A stretch of 64,000 bases of DNA from Roseospirillum parvum (lineage in GTDB: Bacteria > Pseudomonadota > Alphaproteobacteria > Rhodospirillales > Rhodospirillaceae), in NCBI RefSeq assembly GCF_900100455.1, contig NZ_FNCV01000004.1:62001-126000 (forward strand), read 5' to 3'. Every line of letters begins with the position of its first letter. Positions within the stretch are counted from its first letter, which is position 1. Positions 43,273 through 51,647 of this stretch are shown one piece after another. The notes under the pieces were generated by a model, which was not told where the DNA came from, did no database searches, and saw only the letters and a program-made list of their open reading frames with translations. Both the position numbers and the translations under genes were made by a program.

Positions 43273-43998
43273 ATGCATCTGTTGGTCGGCCTGGGCAATC
43301 CCGGGGGCCGCTACGCCGGCAACCGCCACAACATCGGCTTCATGGCGCTGGACCGTCTGGCCCAGCGCCATGGCTTTGGCCCCTGGCGGGCCCGTTTCGA
43401 GGGCGAGTGCGCCGAGGGGCGCATCGGGTCGCACAAGGTGCTGGCCCTGAAGCCCAAGACCTTCATGAACCTCTCGGGGCGCTCGGTCGGCGCCGCGGTG
43501 CGCTTCTTCAAGCTGGAGCCGGCGCAGGTCCTGGTCTGCCACGACGAGATCGAACTGGCCCCGGGCAAGGTGCGGGTGAAGGTGGGCGGCGGCAACGCCG
43601 GCCACAACGGCCTGAAGGACATCGACGGCCACCTGGGCCGCGACTATCGGCGGCTGCGCCTGGGGGTCGGCCGCCCGGCCGACAAAAGCCAGGTGACCAA
43701 CTGGGTGTTGTCGGATTTCGCCAAGGCCGAGCGGGACTGGCTCGACCCCCTGCTCGACGCGGTGGCCGATCACATGGGGCGCCTGCTGGATGGCGACGAG
43801 GCCCAGTTTCTCAATGCCCTGGCCGGCCTCGGCCCGGCCAGGCCCGAAAAGCCGCCCCGGCCCGACAAACCCACCGCTGCTCCCACCGCCGGCGCTCTGA
43901 CCCCTGGCGCGCCAACGCCCCCTCCGGCTGCTTCCGGGCCGGCGGAAAAGTCCTCCGAAGGCCCCATGGCCGAAGCCCTGAAGCGACTGTTCAAGTAG
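43273..43998 (+). CDS. pth: Peptidyl-tRNA hydrolase
   Basis: This enzyme frees tRNA from peptidyl-tRNA that drops off ribosomes. The 241-residue protein has LLVGLGNPGGRYAGNRHNIGFMALD with the catalytic His, KPKTFMNLSGRSV, CHDEIELAPGKVRVKVGGGNAGHNGLKDI and a C-terminal Pro/Ala-rich extension of about 50 residues not seen in E. coli Pth. A GGAGG site lies 8 bases before the ATG at 43273; an in-frame ATG at 43258 is less likely. Confidence 0.95.
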   Translation: MHLLVGLGNPGGRYAGNRHNIGFMALDRLAQRHGFGPWRARFEGECAEGRIGSHKVLALKPKTFMNLSGRSVGAAVRFFKLEPAQVLVCHDEIELAPGKVRVKVGGGNAGHNGLKDIDGHLGRDYRRLRLGVGRPADKSQVTNWVLSDFAKAERDWLDPLLDAVADHMGRLLDGDEAQFLNALAGLGPARPEKPPRPDKPTAAPTAGALTPGAPTPPPAASGPAEKSSEGPMAEALKRLFK

Positions 43999-44041
43999 CC
44001 CCTGTTTTCGTCCCGATCATCCCCCGAGGAGAGCGTCCCCG

Positions 44042-45145
44042 ATGGGTTTCACCTGCGGCATCGTCGGCCTGCCCAACGTCGGCAAGTCGACCCTGTTCAA
44101 CGCGCTGACCGCGACCATCGCGGCCCAGGCGGCCAACTTTCCCTTCTGCACCATCGAGCCCAACAGCGGCCGGGTGGCGGTGCCCGATGATCGGCTGGAG
44201 AAGCTGGCCCGGATCGCCGGCTCGAAGGCGGTGATCCCGACCCAGCTCGGCTTCACCGACATCGCCGGGCTGGTCCGCGGGGCGTCGAAGGGCGAGGGGT
44301 TGGGCAACCAGTTCCTGGCCAACATCCGCGAGGTCGACGCGGTGGTCCACGTGCTGCGCTGTTTCGAGGACGACAACGTGACCCACGTCGAGGGCGGGGT
44401 CGACCCCATCCGCGACGCCGAGACGGTGGACACCGAGCTGATGCTGGCCGACCTGGAGAGCCTGGAGCGGCGCCTGGCTCCCATCCTCAAGAAGGCGCGC
44501 AGCGGCGAGAAGGAGGCCAAGGAGCAGGCCGCCCTGATGGAGCCCATCGTCGAGGCCCTGCGCGAGGGCCGCCCGGCCCGTGCCCTGAGGCCCGCCGACC
44601 CGGACGATCGGCGCCGCTTCAACGCCCTGCAACTGCTCACCGCCAAGCCGGTGCTCTACGTGGCCAACGTGGAGGAAGGCGCGGCGGCCGAGGGCAACGC
44701 ACTGTCCGAGAAGGTGTTCGCCCGGGCGGCCGAGGAAGGGGCGCGGGCGGTGGTCATCTCGGCGGCCATCGAGGCCGAGGTGGCGCAGCTTGAAGAGGCC
44801 GAGGAGAAGGCCGAGTTCCTGGACAGCCTGGGGCTGGCCGAGACCGGTCTGGCCCGGGTCATCCGCGAGGGCTACGCGCTGCTCGACCTGATCACCTTCT
44901 TCACCGTGGGCCCCAAGGAGGCCCGCGCCTGGACGGTGCGCCACGGCGCCCGCGCCCCGGAGGCGGCGGGGGTCATCCACACCGATTTCGAGCGCGGCTT
45001 CATCCGCGCCGAGACGGTGGCCTATGACGACTACGTGTCCCTTGGCGGCGAGACCGGGGCCCGCGACGCCGGCAAGCTGCGCGCCGAGGGCAAGGAGTAC
45101 GTGGTGGTCGACGGCGACGTCTTCCACTTCCTGTTCAACGTGTAA
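44042..45145 (+). CDS. ychF: Redox-regulated ATPase YchF
   Basis: This is a 367-residue member of the Obg-related family that hydrolyses ATP. GLPNVGKSTLFNAL (P-loop), FPFCTIEPN (switch), DIAGLVRGASKGEGLGNQFL (G3 region) and a TGS-type C-terminal domain (LLDLITFFTVGPKEARAWTV) are visible. It follows pth by 43 bp with a GAGGAGAG ribosome-binding site. Confidence 0.96.
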   Translation: MGFTCGIVGLPNVGKSTLFNALTATIAAQAANFPFCTIEPNSGRVAVPDDRLEKLARIAGSKAVIPTQLGFTDIAGLVRGASKGEGLGNQFLANIREVDAVVHVLRCFEDDNVTHVEGGVDPIRDAETVDTELMLADLESLERRLAPILKKARSGEKEAKEQAALMEPIVEALREGRPARALRPADPDDRRRFNALQLLTAKPVLYVANVEEGAAAEGNALSEKVFARAAEEGARAVVISAAIEAEVAQLEEAEEKAEFLDSLGLAETGLARVIREGYALLDLITFFTVGPKEARAWTVRHGARAPEAAGVIHTDFERGFIRAETVAYDDYVSLGGETGARDAGKLRAEGKEYVVVDGDVFHFLFNV

Positions 45146-45150
45146 AAAAA

Positions 45151-45179
45151 CCCGGGCGACCCGCAACGGATCGCCCGGG
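45151..45179 (-). terminator. Terminator between ychF and folE
   Basis: A 9-bp stem (45151-45159 with 45171-45179) is flanked on the left by a run of seven A residues, so in leftward transcription from folE it is followed by seven U residues. It lies 31 bp beyond the folE stop and also directly after ychF. Confidence 0.85.
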
Positions 45180-45210
45180 ACTTGCTGTCGTCCGGCCGCC
45201 CCGAAGGGGG

Positions 45211-45885
45211 TCAGCGCGGGCCGATCATGTGCAGGAACTCCTTGCGCGTCGTCGGGTCGTCGCGGAAGGCGCCCAGCATGCGGCTGGTCACCATGTTGAC
45301 CCCGGGCTTCTTGACGCCGCGCGTGGTCATGCACTGGTGGGCCGCCTCGATGACCACGGCCACCCCCTTGGGCTCCAGCACCTCGTTGATGGTGTTGGCG
45401 ATCTGGGCGGTCATCTTTTCCTGGATCTGCAGGCGCTTGGCGAACACCTCGACAATCCGCGCCAGCTTCGAGATGCCGACCACCCGATGGTCCGGCAGAT
45501 AGGCGATGTGGGCCACCCCGATGATCGGCACCATGTGGTGCTCGCAGTGGCTTTCCAGGCGGATGTCCTTCAGCAGGACCATCTCGTCGTAGCCGTCGGT
45601 CTCCTCGAAGGTGCGGCGCAGGATGTCGGCCGGGTCTTCCTGGTAGCCGGCGAAGAACTCCTCGTAGGCCCGCACCACGCGGTCCGGTGTGCCGACCAGC
45701 CCCTCGCGGTCCGGGTCGTCGCCGGCCCAGCGCAGCAGGGTGCGCACCGCCGCCTCGGCCTCGGCCCGGCTGGGGCGCGGCTCGCCGGTGATGGTGGCCG
45801 GCTGGGCCGCGGCGGGGTCGCGGTAATCGCGGGCCGGGGCGATGTGGGCGGGGTCGAGCCGGGCGGGGCGGGCGGGGTCGAACAC
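45211..45885 (-). CDS. folE: GTP cyclohydrolase I
   Basis: This is the first enzyme of tetrahydrofolate synthesis, making dihydroneopterin triphosphate from GTP. The zinc-binding and catalytic residues are visible in [12 protein letters not shown] and [13 protein letters not shown]. The 224-residue protein has a short Pro/Ala-rich N-terminal extension; the start used is GTG at 45883-45885. Confidence 0.94.
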   Translation of the reverse strand: MFDPARPARLDPAHIAPARDYRDPAAAQPATITGEPRPSRAEAEAAVRTLLRWAGDDPDREGLVGTPDRVVRAYEEFFAGYQEDPADILRRTFEETDGYDEMVLLKDIRLESHCEHHMVPIIGVAHIAYLPDHRVVGISKLARIVEVFAKRLQIQEKMTAQIANTINEVLEPKGVAVVIEAAHQCMTTRGVKKPGVNMVTSRMLGAFRDDPTTRKEFLHMIGPR

Positions 45886-46059
45886 GGCGGCGTCTCCTTC
45901 GCGGCGGCGGGGCGGCGGGCCCCGAACTTATGGTTGAGCCCGATGGGTCGGGCCTGACGGCTCACTTGGGGTCGCGCCGGTGGCGCGTCCAGGGGCACGG
46001 GAGTTCCTACGCCGGCCGGCCCGGGCTGGATCACCGGGGGGCGTTTCTCCACCGCCGGG

Positions 46060-46452
46060 TCAGTTGACCGCCGAGGCGTCGTGCGGGCTGTCGAGCGAAA
46101 AGGCGGGAATGTCCACCTCGAAGTCGTCTCCGCCCGCAAGGCTCATGGTGTAGCTGCCGACCATGATTCCCGAGGGCGTGGAGAGCGGACAGCCGCTGGT
46201 GTACTCGAAGGTATCGCCCGGCCCGAGCACCGGCTGCTCGCCGACCACGCCCGGGCCGTCCACCTCCTGCAGGCGGCCCAGGGCATCGGTGATGCGCCAG
46301 TGGCGGGCCATCAGTTGCACCGTGTCCTGGCCGTCGTTGGCGATGGTCACCCGGTAGGCCCAGACGAAGTGGGACTCGTCCGGGGCGCTCTGATCCTCCA
46401 GATAGAACGGCTGGACGGTGACGGTGATCTCGCGGGTGGTCGCCTGGTACAT
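46060..46452 (-). CDS. apaG: ApaG protein
   Basis: This is a 130-residue beta-sandwich protein. Visible family stretches are [70 protein letters not shown] and [16 protein letters not shown]. The family may bind small phosphorylated ligands; its role in Co2+ resistance is reported for Salmonella CorD. Its stop is 174 bp from the folE start. Confidence 0.93.
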   Translation of the reverse strand: MYQATTREITVTVQPFYLEDQSAPDESHFVWAYRVTIANDGQDTVQLMARHWRITDALGRLQEVDGPGVVGEQPVLGPGDTFEYTSGCPLSTPSGIMVGSYTMSLAGGDDFEVDIPAFSLDSPHDASAVN

Positions 46453-46517
46453 GCTCGCCGGGGCTCGTCAGGGGAGGTGCAACAACGTCCCCCAACATAG
46501 GCCGCCCGCCGGCGCCG

Positions 46518-46937
46518 TCAAAGGCCGCCGGCCAGCACCAGGGGCGTTGCCGCGTCCTCCAGACGTTCCAGGCGGGCCAGCGCGGCCAGGGTCTGCGCCC
46601 GGCAGGTGGCGAAGCGCCCCGCGTCACCCGCCGCCCAGCACTGGAAACGGTCCCGCGCATAGAGCAGCAGGCCAGGGTGCGTCTCGGCCAGCGGGCTGTC
46701 GAGCAGGGCGTCCAGGCGATGGCGCAGATCGGCCACCTCGCCCAACGTCTCCTCGTACAACGGCGCCTGCCGGCCGGGGCCGCCAACCAGCACCACCTCG
46801 GGCCCCGGCAGCGGCGCCAGTGCCACCCGAGCCGCCACCCGAGACGGCAACGGATCGGTCGGCACCAGGGCCCAGCCCCAGGCCAGCAGCATCAGCACCG
46901 CCAGGCCACAGGCCAACATCAAGGGACGGGTCATCAT
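46518..46937 (-). CDS. Small single-pass membrane protein of unknown function
   Basis: This is a 139-residue protein starting MMTRPLMLACGLAVLMLLAWGWALV (one transmembrane helix), then an exported part with ETLGEVADLRHRLDALLDSPLAETHPGLLLYARDRFQCW. A GGAGG site lies 8 bases before the double ATG at 46932-46937. No family recognised. Possibly co-transcribed with apaG (65 bp apart, same strand). Confidence 0.6.
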   Translation of the reverse strand: MMTRPLMLACGLAVLMLLAWGWALVPTDPLPSRVAARVALAPLPGPEVVLVGGPGRQAPLYEETLGEVADLRHRLDALLDSPLAETHPGLLLYARDRFQCWAAGDAGRFATCRAQTLAALARLERLEDAATPLVLAGGL

Positions 46938-47044
46938 GATCGGGTCCTCCATTCCGCCGATTGCCAGACAGCGACAGAATGACCGGCCGAAACGACCAAA
47001 AACGGCCGAAACCATGCCTATTCCATGGCAGCCGGGGTGGTGCC

Positions 47045-47425
47045 TCGGCGACCGCAAAGGGGCGCTGCCCCTTTGAACCCCGCCGGGGAGGCTGGGCCTC
47101 CCCGGACCCCGCCATGTCGTTGGAGCCGAAGGCTGGCAACTGAGCTGGAAGCGGGTGAGGTTGGTTGCGGGCCAGCTTCGCTGGCCCGCGAAACTAAAAA
47201 GGGGCGCCGGTGCGCGTTGCGCCGGCGGCACCCCCCGTTTTCGGTTGTTTCGCAGGCCAGCAAAGCTGGCCTGCACCCAAACACCGATTGCGCGTGGCTT
47301 GGTCTGCGCGTTGCGCACCAACGAAATGGAGGGGGTCCGGGGGATCGCCTTCGATCCCCCGGTGGGGGTTCGGGGGCAACGCCCCCGATCCGGTGTGGCG
47401 TGGACCTTGAGGGCAGCGCCCCTCG
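47045..47425. repeat. Composite palindromic repeat block upstream of the small membrane protein
   Basis: Read inwards from each end, the block has matching modules in mirror order: a short palindrome of the AAAGGGGC/GCCCCTTT type with a GACCCC/GGGGTC block, a CGTTGGAG-type motif, and a hairpin built on GGGCCAGC-TTCG-CTGGCCC (left) and AGGCCAGCAAAGCTGGCCT (right). The same modules build the blocks at 50971-51647 and 57731-58418. It fills the gap between the small membrane protein and the FNR gene; no gene is supported. Confidence 0.7.
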
Positions 47426-47426
47426 G

Positions 47427-48470
47427 TTACCGCCCGGGCACGCCGGAGGTTGTGGAGTGTTCCATGTGCAGTGCCTGACCCGGGCGGGCCAGGGGGAAGG
47501 CGGCGTGGGCGGCGTGGGCGGCTTCGGCGAAGCCGGTGAGGATCAGTTTCAGCTTGCCGGGGTAGGTGCAGACGTCGCCGACGGCGAACACGCCGGGCAG
47601 GTTGGTCGCCGAGGTGCCGGGAGTGACCGGAATGTGGTGCAGATGCAAGTCGACCCCCCACTGGGTGATCGGGCCCAGATCGCCCGCCAGTCCGAAGAAG
47701 GGCAGCAGGGTATCGGCGGGCAGGGTGCGTTGGTTGCCGTCGAGGTCGGCCACCACCACCGCGTCCAGGTGGCCGTTGGTGCCTTCCAGGCCGGCCAGTT
47801 GGTAGGGGATGACCAGGTCGATGGCCCCTTCGGCGGCCTTTTCCTTCAGGCGCCGGGCGCTGTCCGGGGCGGCGCGGAAGCGGTCGCGGCGGTGGACCAC
47901 GGCCACCGAGGCGGCCACCTCGGCCAGGGCCAGGGCCCAGTCGACCGCCGAATCGCCGCCCCCGGCGATGACCACCTTGCGGCCTCGGAAGTCTTCCTGG
48001 CGGGTCACGTAGTAGTGCACGCCGACTCCGGGGCCCTGGCGCTCGAAGCTCTCGATGCCGTCCAGCGGCGGGCGGTTGGGGCCGAAGGCGCCGGCCCCGG
48101 CGGCGAGGACGACCACCGGCGCCTCGATCACCGTGCCGGCCGAGGTTTCCAGGCGCCAGCCGCCGGCCCCGTCGAAGGCGTCGTCGAGCCGGGTCAGGCC
48201 GCTGGCGGTCTGGCCCAGGTGGAGGGTGGGCGTGAAGGGGGCGGCCTGCTCGACCAGTTTGTCGACCAGTTCGCCGGCCAGGATGCGCGGATGGCCGGGC
48301 ACGTCGAAGATCGGCTTTTCGGGATAGAGGGCGGCGCACTGGCCGCCCACCGTGTCCAGGGCGTCGACCACATGGCAGGACAGGCCGACCATGCCGCACT
48401 GGAAAACGGTGAACAGGCCGACCGGGCCGGCCCCCACCACCACCACGTCGGTTGTCTGGGGCTGGCTCAT
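47427..48470 (-). CDS. Ferredoxin/flavodoxin-NADP reductase, thioredoxin-reductase-like
   Basis: This is a 347-residue FAD protein. It has the N-terminal FAD-binding VVVVGAGPVGLFTVFQCG, the central NADPH-binding KVVIAGGGDSAVDWALALA, and C-terminal GVFAVGDVCTYPGKLKLILTGFAEAAHAA. There is no CxxC redox pair, so it is the ferredoxin-NADP reductase type (TrxR-like, as in Bacillus YumC). It could exchange electrons between NADPH and ferredoxin used by enzymes such as the nearby pyruvate:ferredoxin oxidoreductase; that link is inference. Confidence 0.87.
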   Translation of the reverse strand: MSQPQTTDVVVVGAGPVGLFTVFQCGMVGLSCHVVDALDTVGGQCAALYPEKPIFDVPGHPRILAGELVDKLVEQAAPFTPTLHLGQTASGLTRLDDAFDGAGGWRLETSAGTVIEAPVVVLAAGAGAFGPNRPPLDGIESFERQGPGVGVHYYVTRQEDFRGRKVVIAGGGDSAVDWALALAEVAASVAVVHRRDRFRAAPDSARRLKEKAAEGAIDLVIPYQLAGLEGTNGHLDAVVVADLDGNQRTLPADTLLPFFGLAGDLGPITQWGVDLHLHHIPVTPGTSATNLPGVFAVGDVCTYPGKLKLILTGFAEAAHAAHAAFPLARPGQALHMEHSTTSGVPGR

Positions 48471-48586
48471 GGCGGGTCCTTTCCTGGGGCTCGTCTGCGG
48501 GGTGGGCAAGGTGTAGCGCCGCCCGCGGGCCCGATCAAGCCGGGCTGGTCTTTTCAACCCGCCCGGCTCGGGCTACAACTCGGCCC

Positions 48587-49150
48587 ATGACCGACGAGGA
48601 CGATCCGCTGTTCCCCAGCGACCCCAACCACTATGCCGACGACGCCTATGTCGACCTGGCGCTGGAGCTGCCCGACGAGGCGGCCACCGAGCGTCTGGGC
48701 CGCGCCCTGGCCCGCCTGATGCGCCCCGGCGAGGCGGTCTGCCTGAGCGGTCCGCTGGGCGCCGGCAAGAGCGTGCTGGCCCGCGCCTTCATCCGCGAGC
48801 GCACCGGCGACGACGAGGAGGAGGTGCCCAGCCCCACCTTCACCCTGGTCCAGACCTACGACGACGACGGCACCCACGCTGATCCCGGCGAGCCGCCGCC
48901 GACCCTCTGGCACTTCGACCTCTACCGCCTGGAAAACCCGGAGGAGGTGCTGGAGCTGGACATCGAGGACGCCTTCGCGGCCGGTGTCTCGGTGGTCGAG
49001 TGGGCGGAGCGCCTGGGCCCCTACCTGCCCTGGCAGCGCCTGGAGGTCAGCCTGTCGGTCAACCCCGATGACAGCCGCCGGGCCGAGATCGGCGCCTTCG
49101 GCGAGTGGGGCGACCGGCTGGACGAGATCGCCCGCCATGTCTGCCATTGA
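48587..49150 (+). CDS. tsaE: tRNA threonylcarbamoyladenosine biosynthesis ATPase TsaE
   Basis: This is a 187-residue P-loop protein that helps the TsaBD complex make the t6A modification. Walker A GPLGAGKSVLARA, SPTFTLVQTY and HFDLYRLENPEEVLELDIEDAF are visible. The start at 48587 gives a short acidic N-terminus. Its end overlaps amgK by 14 bp. Confidence 0.93.
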   Translation: MTDEDDPLFPSDPNHYADDAYVDLALELPDEAATERLGRALARLMRPGEAVCLSGPLGAGKSVLARAFIRERTGDDEEEVPSPTFTLVQTYDDDGTHADPGEPPPTLWHFDLYRLENPEEVLELDIEDAFAAGVSVVEWAERLGPYLPWQRLEVSLSVNPDDSRRAEIGAFGEWGDRLDEIARHVCH

Positions 49151-50189
49151 AATCTCGGCCACTGAGACGCCGCCCAGGCAGACGCTGATCGCCCGCTTTC
49201 TGGAAAGCGCCGGCTGGGCCGGGGTGGCGCCCCGCCTGCTGGCCGACGATGCCTCGTTCCGCCGCTACTTCCGGCTGGTCGGGGCCGATGGCGCCCGCGC
49301 CGTGTTGATGGACGCCCCGCCGCCGATGGAGGACGTGCGCCCCTTCGCCCGTCTGGCGGCCCATCTCGACAGCCTGGGCTTCACCGTGCCCCGGGTCCGC
49401 GCCGCCGACGAAACGGCCGGCCTGCTGCTGCTCGACGACCTGGGCGACGCCACCTTCACTCGCCAACTGGCCGCCGGCGCCGACGAGGCGGCGCTCTATG
49501 AAAGCGCCATCGACCTGCTGGCCCACCTGCACCGCCTGGACGCCGTGCCGGCCGACGGCCTGCCGGCCTACGATCTGGCCCGCCATCAGGCCGAGGCCGA
49601 CCTGCTCATCGACTGGTACCTGCCGGCGGTGATGGGGGCGCGGCCCACCCCGGCGGCCCGCGCCGCGTGGCACGCCCTGTGGGCCGAGGCGCTGGCCCCG
49701 GTGCTGGCCGACCACCCGCCGACCCTGGTCCTGCGCGACTTCCATGTGGACAACCTGATGGTGGTGGCGGGACGCCAGGGCATCGCCGCCTGCGGCCTGC
49801 TCGACTTCCAGGACGCCCTGGCCGGCCACCCGGCCTACGACGTGATGTCGCTGCTCGAGGACGCCCGCCGCGACCTGGCCCCCGGCCTGCCCGGGGCGCT
49901 GCTGGAGCGCTACCTCAAGGCCCGCCCGGAGGCCGACGCCGCCGCCTTCCGCCGCGCCTTCACCGTGCTCGCCGCCCAGCGCCACGCCAAGGTGATCGGC
50001 ATTTTCACCCGGCTCGCCCGGCGCGACGGCAAGCCGGGCTACCTCGCCCACATCCCCCGGGTCTGGCGCCTGCTCTCGGCCGCCCTGGCCCGGGGCGCCG
50101 AGGCCGATCCGGCGCTCGCCGGGCTCGCCGCCTGGCTCGACCGCCACCTGCCCGCCGCGCGGAGAACCCTGCCCCATGCCGGTCAATGA
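49137..50189 (+). CDS. amgK: N-acetylmuramate/N-acetylglucosamine kinase AmgK
   Basis: This is a 350-residue aminoglycoside-phosphotransferase-like kinase. The catalytic LVLRDFHVDNLMV and metal-binding LLDFQDALAG are visible. AmgK phosphorylates MurNAc or GlcNAc at C1 in peptidoglycan recycling. The gene overlaps tsaE by 14 bp and murU by 14 bp, and the order tsaE-amgK-murU is typical, which supports the specific call. Confidence 0.9.
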   Translation: MSAIEISATETPPRQTLIARFLESAGWAGVAPRLLADDASFRRYFRLVGADGARAVLMDAPPPMEDVRPFARLAAHLDSLGFTVPRVRAADETAGLLLLDDLGDATFTRQLAAGADEAALYESAIDLLAHLHRLDAVPADGLPAYDLARHQAEADLLIDWYLPAVMGARPTPAARAAWHALWAEALAPVLADHPPTLVLRDFHVDNLMVVAGRQGIAACGLLDFQDALAGHPAYDVMSLLEDARRDLAPGLPGALLERYLKARPEADAAAFRRAFTVLAAQRHAKVIGIFTRLARRDGKPGYLAHIPRVWRLLSAALARGAEADPALAGLAAWLDRHLPAARRTLPHAGQ

Positions 50190-50970
50190 ATCCCGCTTCC
50201 CCGACACCGCCCCCCGGCGGGCCATGGTGCTGGCCGCCGGCCTTGGCACCCGCATGCGGCCGATCACCGAGCATACCCCCAAGCCGATGGTCGAGATCGA
50301 GGGCATCAGCCTGATCCAGCGCATCCTCGACCACCTGAAGGCGGCCCAGGTCGAACAGGCGGTGGTCAACCTGCACCATCTGGCCGGGCGCCTGGAAGAC
50401 CACCTGTCCGAATACGCCGAGGGCAAGGTGGCGCCCCGCGTGGTGTTCTCCGACGAGCGCGCCCGACTGATGGAAACCGGCGGCGGACTGGTCCAGGCCC
50501 GCCCGCTGCTCGGCGACGATCCGCTGTACGTCATCAACGGCGACGTGCTGTGGTTCGACGGCGGCAGCCCGGCCCTGGCCCGCCTCGCCCACGCCTGGGA
50601 GCAAACCACCCGGCGCGGCGCCGAGATCGACGCCCTGTTGATGCTGCACTCCACCCCCCGGGCCCACGGCTACGACGGCCTGGGCGACTTCTTCCTCGAC
50701 CCCTGGGGAACCCCCCGGCGACGGCGCGAGAAAGAAGTGGCGCCCTACGTCTTCGCCGGGGTGCAGATCATCCATCCCCGGCTGCTCGATGACGCGCCGG
50801 AGGAGCCGTTCTCCGTCAACCGGCTGTGGAACCGGGCGCTGGAAGCGGGCCGCCTGCGCGGCCTGTCGCACGACGGCGAGTGGTACCACGTCGGCACCCC
50901 CGCCGACATCGACCGGGTCGAACGCCTGATCCGCGACGACAGCCCCTTCCCCGACGTGGCGCACCGGTAG
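50176..50970 (+). CDS. murU: N-acetylmuramate 1-phosphate uridylyltransferase MurU
   Basis: This is a 264-residue nucleotidyltransferase with the signature LAAGLGTRMRPITEHTPKPMVEI and a later VINGDVLWFDG metal site. It makes UDP-MurNAc from MurNAc 1-phosphate, bypassing de novo synthesis and the step blocked by fosfomycin. Context with amgK supports the call over a general sugar nucleotidyltransferase. Confidence 0.9.
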   Translation: MPVNESRFPDTAPRRAMVLAAGLGTRMRPITEHTPKPMVEIEGISLIQRILDHLKAAQVEQAVVNLHHLAGRLEDHLSEYAEGKVAPRVVFSDERARLMETGGGLVQARPLLGDDPLYVINGDVLWFDGGSPALARLAHAWEQTTRRGAEIDALLMLHSTPRAHGYDGLGDFFLDPWGTPRRRREKEVAPYVFAGVQIIHPRLLDDAPEEPFSVNRLWNRALEAGRLRGLSHDGEWYHVGTPADIDRVERLIRDDSPFPDVAHR

Positions 50971-51216
50971 GGGGCGAGGGCAGCGGGCGCCTCGGATACG
51001 CGTACTCGGAGGCTTTGCCCCCGAACCCCACGCCAGAAAAAACGGGGGCGTTGCCCCCGAACCCCCACCGGGGGACACCGGGTGTCCCCCGGACCCCCGC
51101 CATCTCGTAGGTGTGGGACGAAGGCGACGAGGTGAATGCAGGCGGGGTTTGGTTGCAGGCCAGCTTTGCTGGCCTGCGGAAACGGAAAACCAACAGGGAA
51201 TCGGTTGGCCGGTGTG

Positions 51217-51248
51217 AAAAAACCGCCCGGGCGCATGGCACGGGCGGT
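51217..51248 (-). terminator. Leftward terminator in repeat copy A
   Basis: An 8-bp stem ACCGCCCG/CGGGCGGT (51222-51229 with 51241-51248) preceded on the plus strand by six A residues, so nifJ-direction transcripts end in U6. Confidence 0.75.
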
Positions 51249-51475
51249 GAATCGTTTTTGGAAATGTCCCGGCGGGGGTCCGGGGGACCGCCTTATCAGA
51301 ACGGGGGCTTTGCCCCCGTACCCCCACCGGGGGACACCGGGTGTCCCCCGGCCCCCCGCCATCTCGTAGGTGTGGGACGAAGGCGATGAGGTGAACGCAG
51401 GCGGGGTTTGGTTGCAGGCCAGCTTTGCTGGCCTGCGGAAACGGAAAACCAACAGGGGATCGGTTGGCTGGTGTG

Positions 51476-51507
51476 AAAAAACCGCCCGGGCGCATGGCAC
51501 GGGCGGT
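51476..51507 (-). terminator. Leftward terminator in repeat copy B
   Basis: Same hairpin as at 51217-51248, displaced by exactly 259 bp; stem 51481-51488 with 51500-51507 and an A-run at 51476-51481. It is the first to be reached by transcripts from nifJ. Confidence 0.75.
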
Positions 51508-51647
51508 GAACCATTTTCGGAAATGTCCCGGCGGGGGTCCGGGGGACCGCCTTCGGTCCCCCGGTGGGGGTTCGGGGGCAAGGCCCCCGAGGTGATGGCG
51601 CGGGGGTTCGGGGGCGACGCCCCCGATCATACGCCCGCGGTGCGCCG

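Larger units (their letters stand above)
51041..51558. repeat. 259-bp near-identical direct repeat, two copies
   Basis: Copy A (51041-51299) and copy B (51300-51558) differ at only scattered bases. Each contains, in order, a GGGGGC/GCCCCC hairpin, a CACCGGGTGTCCCCC module, a CTCGTAGGTGTGGGACGAAGG stretch, the hairpin AGGCCAGCTTTGCTGGCCT, a leftward terminator, and a GGCGGGGGTCC block. Both junctions are exact, so this is a recent tandem duplication. Confidence 0.88.
50971..51647. other. Repeat-filled gap between murU and nifJ
   Basis: About 680 bases of convergent intergenic DNA. It consists almost wholly of a 259-bp duplicated unit and further GGGGG/CCCCC hairpin modules (51541-51640). No gene is supported; frames that are open here encode Gly/Pro/Arg-rich repeats. 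Confidence 0.7.
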
